NCBI RefSeq assembly: GCF_014201115.1
Contig: NZ_JACHDO010000001.1
Span: 2,604,001-2,668,000 of the forward strand
Direction of reading: 5' to 3'
Source: Nocardiopsis metallicus
GTDB lineage: Bacteria > Actinomycetota > Actinomycetes > Streptosporangiales > Streptosporangiaceae
DNA: 64,000 nt
The position numbers and the translations under genes are program-made. The notes beneath the pieces are model-generated. The model was not told the origin of the DNA and did no database searches. It saw only the letters and a program-made list of their open reading frames with translations. Shown in pieces: positions 47,301-55,418 of this stretch; the first letter of the stretch is position 1, and each line of letters opens with the position of its first letter.

Positions 47301-48124
47301 GTGCCGTGTCGACCCGGCCCCGGACGCTTCAGCAGGGTGTGACGGTGGCTCCGGCCAACATCACCCCGCTGGCCACGGTCCAGCACGGGCTTCAGCTCAC
47401 CTGGCGCAGCGTCCTGAAGATCAAGGCCAACCCCGAAGAGGTCTTCGGGCTGATGCTGCAGCCGGTCATGTTCGTGACCCTGTTCGTCTTCGTCTTCGGA
47501 CAGGCGATGATGGGCGACTGGCAGACCTACCGCGACTTCCTCATGCCGGGGATCATCGCGCAGTCGGTCATTTTCGCCACGATGGGCACGGGCTTCAGCC
47601 TGAGCCAGGACGTGGAGAAGGGGATCTTCGACCGCTTCCGCTCCCTGCCCATCGCGCGGTCGGCTCCGCTGATCGGCGCCATCCTGGGCGACCTGGTCCG
47701 GTACGCGATCACCGTGGTGATGGTGATGGTGGTGGGCCTGGCGATCGGATTCCGCCCCGAGGGCGGTGCCGTCGGTGTGCTGCTGGCCAGCGCGCTGGTG
47801 CTGCTCTTCGCGTTCGCGCTGTGCTGGATGTCGGCCTTCGTGGGCATGATCGTGCGCACGCCGATGGCCGTGCAGTCCTTCGCGATGATCCTGCTGTTCC
47901 CGCTGACCTTCGGCAGCTCGACCTTCGTCTCGCCCGACGACATGCCGGGCTGGCTGGCGCCGATCGCGGCCAACAACCCCGTCACCCACGTGGTGGACGC
48001 CATGCGCGGACTGATGCTCGGCGGTGACGTCGCCGGGCCGGTCGCCTGGACGCTGGTGTGGACCGTCGTGATCACGGCGATCTTCTTCCCGCTGGCCGTG
48101 TGGGCCTACCGCCGCCGCACCTGA
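47297..48124 (+). CDS. DrrB-type ABC-2 exporter membrane protein
   Basis: 275 aa from ATG 47297. Six membrane helices are seen after an amphipathic N-terminus; conserved family segments are EEVFGLMLQPVMFVTLFVFVFG, EKGIFDRFRSLPIARSAPL and FVSPDDMPGWLAPIAANNPVTHVVDA in part. It forms the exporter with the preceding ATPase. Likely cargo is a hydrophobic drug or lipid. No biosynthetic genes are adjacent, so it may be a self-protection or lipid export system. Confidence 0.92.
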   Translation: MSAVSTRPRTLQQGVTVAPANITPLATVQHGLQLTWRSVLKIKANPEEVFGLMLQPVMFVTLFVFVFGQAMMGDWQTYRDFLMPGIIAQSVIFATMGTGFSLSQDVEKGIFDRFRSLPIARSAPLIGAILGDLVRYAITVVMVMVVGLAIGFRPEGGAVGVLLASALVLLFAFALCWMSAFVGMIVRTPMAVQSFAMILLFPLTFGSSTFVSPDDMPGWLAPIAANNPVTHVVDAMRGLMLGGDVAGPVAWTLVWTVVITAIFFPLAVWAYRRRT

Positions 48125-48161
48125 GGCCGCGGTAGACCCCCGTGTGCGAGGGGTGTGCTGG

Positions 48162-48183
48162 GCACGCCGACACACCGGCGTGC
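48162..48183. terminator. Short bidirectional terminator
   Basis: GCACGCCG (48162-48169) pairs with CGGCGTGC (48176-48183), directly before the stop codon of the convergent regulator gene. Confidence 0.5.
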
Positions 48184-51100
48184 TCAGTACGCCCAGTCGC
48201 CGAGGTCGACATCGTCCGGCACGATCGGGGCGAGCCACTCCGCCACCCGGCTGCGGGCCGCCTCCCGCTCGGTGCCCTCCCCCTCGCCCGTGAGCCGGGT
48301 GAAGCCCTCCTCTCCCAAACGCTCCCGCAGCTGTTCACGGACCCGCCGCACCTTGGGGGTGGTGGTGTCGGCGACCCCGCGCAGCCGGGCGGCGTAGCCG
48401 AGCATGAGCGCGGCCCGCTCCGGGTCCTCCTCCGCGGTCAGAACCGCGAAGGCGTCCAGGACATCGGAACTGACACTGCCCAGTCCGTACCGGGACAGCC
48501 ACCAGGCCCGGCCCGCGTCCTTCCACGCCCGGTCGGGATCACCCTCCTCCCAGGCCAGGTAGGCCGACTGGATCCGCCAGCTGGGTTCGATGTAGGCCGG
48601 GGCGAACCCGCCCAGAGCGGCCACGGCGGGCTCGGTCTCGTCCATCAGCCGGCGCGCCTCGTCCCTGCGGCCCGCGGCGCGCAGCCACATGATCTGGGTG
48701 AGCCGGAGCGACACCAGGTGGGTCTCTTCGACCGAACTCCCCGCGACCTGTTTGAGGTCCTGCTCGGCTTCCTCCACCTCGCCCATGTCGGTGAGGATCT
48801 GGGCCCGGCGGGTGTGGAACATGGCCAACGTCCCGTCCAGGCCGCTGTCCCCGGCCAGCTCTATCCCCTCGGTGAGCAGGCGGTGGCAGCGTTCGAGGTC
48901 GGTGAAGCGGGTAACGTCCACCAGCTGGACGAGGGCGTTGCTCTGCCCCCACACCTCCCCGAGTTCGCGCATCTGGCCGAGCGCGGCCGTGGCCCGTTCC
49001 AGGGCGCGCTCGGCCTCCCCGAAGACCGCGTCCAGCAGGGCGAGCATCAGGTACGTGATCGCCCGGGTCCAGGGATCGTCCTGGCGTCCGACACTCTCCT
49101 CCAGACGCGTGCGGGCCCGGCTGCTCGGACGGCCGTCCGTCATCGCCCGGTAGACGAGGCTGAGGACGAGCACGGGGTGCTCCTCGGCGCGCTGTCCCGA
49201 ATCGGCCAGGATCTTGTCCACCCGGTCGAGCCGTTCCATGACCACGGCGCGGCCCGCCCCCATCTCCCCCGACATGTGGAACAGACAGCTGGCGTAGGCC
49301 GTCTCGTGTCCGGGCGGGGGCGTGTCCCCCACCAGTTCCACGACCTGGCGCGCCCATCGGCTGACCTGTTCCCAGCGCTCGTCGAGGGTCCAGTACCACT
49401 GGGAGCACTCCACCAGGTCCAGGGCCAGGGCGGTGTCCCGCCGCTCCACCGCCCAGTGGAAGGCCGCCACGCAGTTGTCGGCCTCCGCGCCGAGCCGGGC
49501 CAGCCACGCCCGCTGCCCGGGGCCGCGCAGTTCGGGGTCGGCCCGCCGCCACAGGTCGCGCGCGTAGCGGGCCTGCGCGTCCCGGACCCGCTCCTCCTCA
49601 CCGCTGTCGGTCAGGCGCTCGGCCGCGTAGGCACGGATCGTCTCCAGTTGCCGGTAGCGGGGAGGGACGTCGTCGCGGTCGGGGGTCTCCGCGACCACCA
49701 GCGACTTGTCCACGAGGGCGAACAGGACCGTCCAGACATCGTGGCCCGCGACGACCCCGTGCGGGCCGCCCGGGTCGGAGCCGACCTGTTCGACCGCTTC
49801 CAGGGTGGCCCCGCCGGGGAAGGCCGCCAGGCGTCGCAGCAGGCGGCGTTCGGGTTCGCCGAGGAGTTCCCAGCTCCAGTCCACCACCGCGCGCAGTGTC
49901 CGGTGCCGGGGCAGGGCTGACCGGCTTCCCGCGGTGAGCAGGCGGAACCGGTCGGAGAGGCGGTCGGCGAGCTGGGCGGGCGACATCACGCGGAGCCGGG
50001 CCGCGGCAAGTTCCAGCGCGAGCGGCATGCCGTCCAGTTCACGGACGATCCGGACGACGTGGGCCACGTTGTCGGGTCCGACGGTGAAACCGGGGAGCGC
50101 GGACTCCGCGCGTTCGGTGAACAGGGTCACGGCGGGGTAGGAGCGGGCCTCCTCCACCCCGGCGGTCTTCGGCGGCGGGGAAAGCGAGGGCACCGGCAGG
50201 AGGCTCTCGCCCCCGACCCCCAGGGGTTCGCGGGACGTGACGAGTACGCGCAGGTCCGGGCAGCGCGACATGAGCACCTCGACCAGGCGGGCGGCGTCGT
50301 CCACCACGTGTTCGCAGTTGTCCAGCACGACCAGTGCGGAGCGCTCGCTCAGGAAGGAGAGGACCCGGTCCAGCGGAGTCTGCGGGGCCATGGCGGTGCG
50401 CGTCTGGATCATGGCCTGTCCGCGCAGTTCCAGGGCGGCCGCCAGGGCGTCGGGCAGATCCGTCCCCTGGCGCACGGGGGCGAGCCCGACGAACCAGACC
50501 CCGCCGGAGGCGAGTTCGGGGGCGTGCTCGACCAGGGTGGCGGCGGCCTCCACGGCCAGGCGGGTCTTACCCGCGCCTCCGGGGCCGGTGAGGGTGACCA
50601 GCCGGGAGCCGGACAACCGGGTGACGGCCGCGCGTACCTCGGCCTCTCGGGGCACGAAGCTGGTCAGCGGCCGGGGCAGGCGAACGACCGCCGGCGGGGG
50701 CGGCTCGGTGGCGGGTCCACCGGCGGAGAACTCACCCCGGAGCAGGCTCAGGTGGACCTGCTGAAGGTGTTCGGAGGGGTCCAGGCCCAGTTCCTCGGCG
50801 AGCCGGTCCCGGAAACCCTCGTAGGCGGCGAGGGCGTCGGCGGTGCGCCCGCTGCCGGCCAGGGCGCGCATCAGCAGTTCGGCGGGGCGTTCACGGTGCG
50901 GTTCCCCGGCGGCCAGCGACTCCGCCTCGGGCAGTGCCGCGACGAAGCGGCCGAGGTCCAGGCGTGCGCTCAGGTGGTCCTCGCGCGCGGTGCGGTGGGC
51001 CTCGGACAGGCGCAGGGCGACGTGCTCGGCCACGCCCCGGGCGGTGAGGTCGGGCAGGGCGGGGCCGCGCCACAGATCGAGCGCGGCCGACAGCGCGCGT

Positions 51101-51462
51101 TCGGCCTGCTCGGGGCGGCCGGCCAGGAGCCGTTCCCGTCCGTGCCCGGCCAGGTGCTCGAACTCGTGCAGGTCCACCTGGCCGGGGTCGACCTCCAGCC
51201 GGTACCCGGAGGCGTCACCGTGCAGGCGGGCCCCCTCCCCCAGGGCCCGGCGCAAGCGGGAGGCCAGGGCCTGGAGGGCGTTGCCAGCGGCGGCGGGGAC
51301 GTCCTCCCCCCAGATGGCGTCGGTGAGCTGTTCGGTGGCCACCTGCTGGCCGGGGCGGAGCAGCAGCAGGGTCAGGAGGGCGCGCAGGCGGGCGCCGCCG
51401 ATGGTGATGGGGTGCCCCGAGGCGTCGTGCACCTGGAGGGGGCCCAGAATAGAGAACCGCAC
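48184..51462 (-). CDS. AfsR/SARP-type regulator with BTAD, NB-ARC ATPase and TPR-like C-terminus
   Basis: 1092 aa. An OmpR-like winged helix (about 1-90, FSILGPLQVHDASG) and a BTAD domain (about 95-245) come first. Next an NB-ARC ATPase with Walker A GPGGAGKT (293-300), Walker B ALVVLDNCEH, and the GMPLALELAAARL motif; then a helical C-terminal half of about 450 residues with TPR-like repeats. The plan matches large actinobacterial SARP-family activators of secondary metabolism and stress genes. Start GTG 51462. It is divergent from the PEBP lipoprotein gene and convergent with the DrrAB-type exporter; either could be a target. Confidence 0.9.
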   Translation of the reverse strand: MRFSILGPLQVHDASGHPITIGGARLRALLTLLLLRPGQQVATEQLTDAIWGEDVPAAAGNALQALASRLRRALGEGARLHGDASGYRLEVDPGQVDLHEFEHLAGHGRERLLAGRPEQAERALSAALDLWRGPALPDLTARGVAEHVALRLSEAHRTAREDHLSARLDLGRFVAALPEAESLAAGEPHRERPAELLMRALAGSGRTADALAAYEGFRDRLAEELGLDPSEHLQQVHLSLLRGEFSAGGPATEPPPPAVVRLPRPLTSFVPREAEVRAAVTRLSGSRLVTLTGPGGAGKTRLAVEAAATLVEHAPELASGGVWFVGLAPVRQGTDLPDALAAALELRGQAMIQTRTAMAPQTPLDRVLSFLSERSALVVLDNCEHVVDDAARLVEVLMSRCPDLRVLVTSREPLGVGGESLLPVPSLSPPPKTAGVEEARSYPAVTLFTERAESALPGFTVGPDNVAHVVRIVRELDGMPLALELAAARLRVMSPAQLADRLSDRFRLLTAGSRSALPRHRTLRAVVDWSWELLGEPERRLLRRLAAFPGGATLEAVEQVGSDPGGPHGVVAGHDVWTVLFALVDKSLVVAETPDRDDVPPRYRQLETIRAYAAERLTDSGEEERVRDAQARYARDLWRRADPELRGPGQRAWLARLGAEADNCVAAFHWAVERRDTALALDLVECSQWYWTLDERWEQVSRWARQVVELVGDTPPPGHETAYASCLFHMSGEMGAGRAVVMERLDRVDKILADSGQRAEEHPVLVLSLVYRAMTDGRPSSRARTRLEESVGRQDDPWTRAITYLMLALLDAVFGEAERALERATAALGQMRELGEVWGQSNALVQLVDVTRFTDLERCHRLLTEGIELAGDSGLDGTLAMFHTRRAQILTDMGEVEEAEQDLKQVAGSSVEETHLVSLRLTQIMWLRAAGRRDEARRLMDETEPAVAALGGFAPAYIEPSWRIQSAYLAWEEGDPDRAWKDAGRAWWLSRYGLGSVSSDVLDAFAVLTAEEDPERAALMLGYAARLRGVADTTTPKVRRVREQLRERLGEEGFTRLTGEGEGTEREAARSRVAEWLAPIVPDDVDLGDWAY

Positions 51463-51750
51463 CGACCCATGATCTCCGATCCGCGGGGAGAAAGCCCGCC
51501 GATATCGTGCGCGGCACCAGCGGCACCAGCGGCACCGGCGCGGGCGGAGGCCGCGCGACGCGGATCCGGCGGCGCTCCGGAATCCCGTGGTCGCGGCCGA
51601 TCACAGTAAGGTTCGCTCAGGAGCGTGTTCCGGTGCCCGCCGCGGCAGCCGGTGAACGCGATTCCACCGTGACCGTCCCGGACCCTCCGGTGTCGTGTCC
51701 GGTGTACAGCGAGTCTCGCCTTTTGGCCCGAAAGTGCAGCAGGAGCCCCA

Positions 51751-52344
51751 TTGTCCCCGGTCTTGTCTTCCCTCCGGACCACCGCCGCGCACGGCGTACC
51801 CCGAACGTCCCCCGGAGCCCGCGTGGGAGCGCTCGTGGCGGGTGCCGCCCTGGTGGCGTCGACCGGCTGCGGGATGTCCTCGGAGCTGCGCGCCGAGATG
51901 CCCACCGACATCAACGTGACCAGCCCGATGATGCAGGAGGCCCAGCCGCTCCCGAGCGCGTACACGTGCGAGGCCGACGGCGAACCGGTCTCGCCGCCGC
52001 TGAGCTGGTCGGGACTGCCCGACGACGTGGGTTCGATCGCGCTGGTGATGGACGACCCGGGTGCCGCCGTCGTGTTCTGGATGGTCTACGACCTGGACCC
52101 GCAGCTGGTCGAGCTGCGCCAGAACACCGTTCCGGGCAACGCGAAGCTGGGCCAGAACACCTTCGGGGACTCCGCCTACGGGGCGCCGTGCCCCGAGGAG
52201 GGAGACGTGCACGAGTACCGCTTCACCGTGTACGCACTGGACGGGACCCTGGACCTGCCCGAGGGGGCGGCGCTGAGCCTGACTCTGGACGGCATCGCCG
52301 AGCAGGCCGTGGCCAGGGGAACACTGGTCACCAGCAGCGAGTGA
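51751..52344 (+). CDS. YbhB/YbcL-type (PEBP, Raf kinase inhibitor-like) lipoprotein
   Basis: 197 aa from TTG 51751, which has AGGAG 5 nt upstream. A signal sequence with ALVAGAALVASTGC gives a probable lipidated Cys. The PEBP fold is seen in PPLSWSGLPDDVGSIALVMDDPGA, then FWMVYDLDP, YGAPCPEEGDVHEYRFTVYA and LDLPEGAA. The usual DPDAP and GxHxY-type ligand motifs appear in modified form (MDDPGA; DVHEYRF). The function of bacterial PEBPs is mostly unknown. It is divergent from the SARP regulator. Confidence 0.85.
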   Translation: MSPVLSSLRTTAAHGVPRTSPGARVGALVAGAALVASTGCGMSSELRAEMPTDINVTSPMMQEAQPLPSAYTCEADGEPVSPPLSWSGLPDDVGSIALVMDDPGAAVVFWMVYDLDPQLVELRQNTVPGNAKLGQNTFGDSAYGAPCPEEGDVHEYRFTVYALDGTLDLPEGAALSLTLDGIAEQAVARGTLVTSSE

Positions 52345-52700
52345 CCTGGGGCACCTTGGGTGCTTTTCGACAGCCCGAATCCGGCCGACCACACCCGCCC
52401 GGTGTCAACGGAATTAACTGAGGAAGCCCCTGTCGCCCTCTGCACACAACGCACGACAGCACATACAGTGGCCCTGTGCCCCCCACCCCATTTCAGATGA
52501 CCGATTCCCACCCAGCCGCCCCGCGGCACCCTGATCCGAGACCGCGTCGGACCACCGGCGGACGCACCCTTCCAGCCCTTCGGGCTCGGTGCGCCGGAAC
52601 CACGCGGGCACGGGCCGCCACCTCACCTCGACCGGACCTCGCCCGGCCGGCCCCCGGCGCTCCCCGGGCGCGGCCAACCTCCCCAAGGTAGTGCGTACAC
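52345..52700. other. Intergenic region before the repeat-rich protein
   Basis: 356 nt. It holds the terminator at 52351-52367 and a weak -10 candidate TACAGT near 52463. A GC-rich open frame (52497-52691) has no protein-like composition and I leave it out. Confidence 0.4.
52351..52367 (+). terminator. Intrinsic terminator with T-tract
   Basis: GCACC-TTG-GGTGC followed by TTTT, a few bases after the PEBP stop. Confidence 0.6.
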
Positions 52701-55094
52701 ATGAACGTCACCGTCATCATCATCATCGCCGTCATCGTCGTGCTCGCCGTCCTCGTGCTCCTCCTGTTGGGCATGCGTGCGCTGAGCCTCGGCTCGAATG
52801 AGGACGACTACGACGATGACTACGAGTACGACGACGTCGAGGACCGCGACCGGGACGACAGGCGCGAGGAGCCGGAGGGCGACGAGGCGGCCCCGCGGGG
52901 TCGGGCCCGCAGGTCGCGTCAGGGCGGGGGCAATGCGGAGCGGCGCCCCAAGGGCAGGCGGCAGCGCGGGGTGGACTGGGATGACGACGACTCCGACGGG
53001 CTCTCCGACAACGACTTCTGGTCCAGCCTGAGTGACGAGGACTCCGGCCGGCCCCGTTCGGGCGGGCGCGGGGGCGCCGAGGGTCACGCGGACGACTACG
53101 ACGACGGTTACGACGACTACGACGACGAACCCGAGCGGCCGGACCAGCAGAACACGATGGTCATCCAGGACCCGTCGAGCGGGGCCAACGCCCTGCCGCC
53201 CGCGTCCGGGGAGCGCGGAACGCCCACCGGCGACTCTGATCTGGCGATGCTGGCCAGCCTGGGCCAGAGCTCTGCGCCCGCGCAGCCGGACCCTGCACCG
53301 CGCCACCAGGAGCAGCCTCCGCAGAGGCCCGGGCAGTCCCCGCCGGAGCAGGCCCCGGCGCGCGCGGCGCTGCCGCCCACCCAGGGTCTGGCTCCGGCTC
53401 AGCCCCCCGTATCCCCCGTGGTTTCGGCGCCTCGGGAGGACGATCCGCTGGGCCCGGGCAGCTGGAATCCCCAGCGGCCCTCGACCGGAGACCCGTTCGA
53501 GGGCCGTGAGCCCCTGCGCCCCGAGGAGCGGCGTGACCCGCTCGCCGGTGGCCCCCTCAGCGGCGCGCCCCTGGGCGACCCGCCGCAGGGCGGTGACGGG
53601 CGTTCGCCCTACGACAGCGGGTCGATGAACCGCTCCGACTACCCGCCCCTGGGCAGCGGCCCGGGTTCCGGCGGTGCCGGAGGCAGCGGTGAGCGCCCGG
53701 CCTCCCCCGACCCTCTGGACCCGGGTTTCCGGCCGGCTTCGACCGCCGGCGACGAACTGAGCTCACCCATCTGGTCCAGCATGGACACCGGCGCCCACCA
53801 GCGCCCGGACCTGTCCTCGATGGGCGGTTACGGCGGGCCCTCCAGCGGCGTGGGCCCGACCGGCGGAACGCTTCCGGGTACGGGTACGGGTGCCCAGCCC
53901 GCCCCCGGCCAGCCGATGGGCGGCCCTCACGTGCCCGGGCATCCGCTGCCCGGTGACACCGGCCCCCTGAGCGGCGGCTACTCGTCGGGGTCGTTCCGCT
54001 CCGCCCCGGCCTATGACAGCGGTTCGTTCTCCCGCTCCGACTACCAGGGCGGCATGGGCAACGACGGCGGCACCCACCAGCGCAACTCCTTCGACAGCGG
54101 CAACCACAACCGACCCGGCTACCAGCCCGGAATCGGCAACCACGGCGGCCCCGCGGGGCCGGAGTACCAGGGCAGAACGGGCGACGACACCGGCACCCAC
54201 ACCCGCCCCGCCTACGACAGCGGTTCGTTCTCCCGCTCCGACTACGACACCGACTCCTTCTCCCGCTCCGACTACCAGAGCGGGCTGGGCGGCCAGAGTG
54301 GAAGCGGCAACCACGGCGGCCCCGCAGGGCCGGAGTACCAGGGCAGAACGGGCGACGACACCGGCACCCACACCCGCCCCGCCTACGACAGCGGTTCGTT
54401 CTCCCGCTCCGACTACCAGGGCGGCATGGGCAACGACGGCGGCACCCACCAGCGCAACTCCTTCGACAGCGGCACCCACAACCGACCCGGCTACCAGCCC
54501 GGAATCGGCAGTCAGGGCGCGCACGGCGGTGGCAACGCGCCGTTGTGGGGCGGCCAGGAGGACACCGGCGGCTTCGGGGCACCAAACCGTCCGACGGTCC
54601 CGGGCGGGGGGCAGAACCCCGGTCAGCCCTCGCCGTTCGACCACGGCTCCGCACTGCCGCCGGCCCCGTCCGGCGGCCAGGCCGGTCCGGCCTACTCCAC
54701 GGGGCCCGGCTACCCGACCGGCGGTTACCCGGCCGGTCAGCTCCGCGGCGACCTCCCCACCGCCTACCCGGGCCACACGCAGCAGAGCGACCCCTACGGC
54801 CACCCGTCGTACCCCGCTCAGCAGGGCGGACCGGCCGGGCCCGCCGCCCCCGGCGGGTACTCCGACGTCCTGGGCGGCGGGTTCCCGCCGCAGCCCACGG
54901 AACCCGACTACGGTTACCCGCCGCTGGACAGCTGGCAGCCACCGCACGAGAACAAGGGCCAGGGCGGCCCCCGGCAGCAGCAGGGACCGGGCCCCTACGG
55001 CCAGGACGGCTACGGCGGACAGGACCCCTACGGTCGCCCCGCCCCGGGCCCGGACTACTACGAAGGCGGCTACGAGGACGGCCGCTTCCGCTAG
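52701..55094 (+). CDS. Single-pass membrane protein with long disordered repeat region
   Basis: 797 aa. One N-terminal helix (about 3-24, VTVIIIIAVIVVLAVLVLLL) is followed by an acidic Asp/Tyr-rich part (DDYDDDYEYDD), a basic patch (GRARRSRQGG), a Pro/Gln-rich part and a Gly/Ser/Tyr/Arg-rich part. Residues about 437-605 repeat the units YDSGSFSRSDYQ, GGMGNDGGTHQRNSFDSG and RPGYQPGIG. The end is Gly/Tyr/Pro-rich (YGQDGYGGQDPYGRP). No enzyme domain is seen. Regular Tyr and Arg in a Gly/Ser background resemble proteins that condense by phase separation (inference). Followed by a strong intrinsic terminator, so it is a single-gene unit. Confidence 0.75.
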   Translation: MNVTVIIIIAVIVVLAVLVLLLLGMRALSLGSNEDDYDDDYEYDDVEDRDRDDRREEPEGDEAAPRGRARRSRQGGGNAERRPKGRRQRGVDWDDDDSDGLSDNDFWSSLSDEDSGRPRSGGRGGAEGHADDYDDGYDDYDDEPERPDQQNTMVIQDPSSGANALPPASGERGTPTGDSDLAMLASLGQSSAPAQPDPAPRHQEQPPQRPGQSPPEQAPARAALPPTQGLAPAQPPVSPVVSAPREDDPLGPGSWNPQRPSTGDPFEGREPLRPEERRDPLAGGPLSGAPLGDPPQGGDGRSPYDSGSMNRSDYPPLGSGPGSGGAGGSGERPASPDPLDPGFRPASTAGDELSSPIWSSMDTGAHQRPDLSSMGGYGGPSSGVGPTGGTLPGTGTGAQPAPGQPMGGPHVPGHPLPGDTGPLSGGYSSGSFRSAPAYDSGSFSRSDYQGGMGNDGGTHQRNSFDSGNHNRPGYQPGIGNHGGPAGPEYQGRTGDDTGTHTRPAYDSGSFSRSDYDTDSFSRSDYQSGLGGQSGSGNHGGPAGPEYQGRTGDDTGTHTRPAYDSGSFSRSDYQGGMGNDGGTHQRNSFDSGTHNRPGYQPGIGSQGAHGGGNAPLWGGQEDTGGFGAPNRPTVPGGGQNPGQPSPFDHGSALPPAPSGGQAGPAYSTGPGYPTGGYPAGQLRGDLPTAYPGHTQQSDPYGHPSYPAQQGGPAGPAAPGGYSDVLGGGFPPQPTEPDYGYPPLDSWQPPHENKGQGGPRQQQGPGPYGQDGYGGQDPYGRPAPGPDYYEGGYEDGRFR
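54015..54509. repeat. Long near-identical repeats inside the disordered protein gene
   Basis: Block A, 54015-54137 and 54387-54509 (123 bp, one mismatch, offset 372). Block B, 54134-54245 and 54305-54416 (112 bp, one mismatch, offset 171). All offsets are multiples of three, so recombination between copies would keep the frame. Confidence 0.9.
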
Positions 55095-55154
55095 GGGGCG
55101 GTCCCAGCGGCCCCGGTTCGGGCATCGAGGCTCAGGCATCACCACTTCACACAT

Positions 55155-55192
55155 CCGAGGTGGCGGGACAACCCCCGCCACCTCGGTTTTTT
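55155..55192 (+). terminator. Strong intrinsic terminator
   Basis: 13-bp perfect stem (55155-55167 with 55174-55186) followed by TTTTTT, about 60 nt after the stop of the repeat protein gene. Confidence 0.9.
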
Positions 55193-55418
55193 CTGTCCTT
55201 GTTTGTCCAGGGGACGTGTGAAGTCGGGAAATTGGTTACCAAGAGCACAACAGTATGTAACACATAGTCACCAGCATTGACTACAGTTAGTTACTGACGA
55301 AGCACCCTTCGCGGTCCCGTTGTCGTCACGCGTTCAGCCGCGCACCCCCACTTCCGGACACTCCCGTCCACGTGCGCCGACGCATACACATGCCTGGTCC
55401 AACCCGAACGGAGTAACC
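55193..55418 (+). promoter_or_regulatory. AT-rich promoter region of SulP/carbonic anhydrase gene
   Basis: The stretch 55215-55300 is clearly AT-richer than its surroundings. TTGGTT and TATGTA 16 nt apart (about 55233-55260) form one promoter candidate; TTGACT near 55276 is another -35-like hexamer. Confidence 0.4.
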
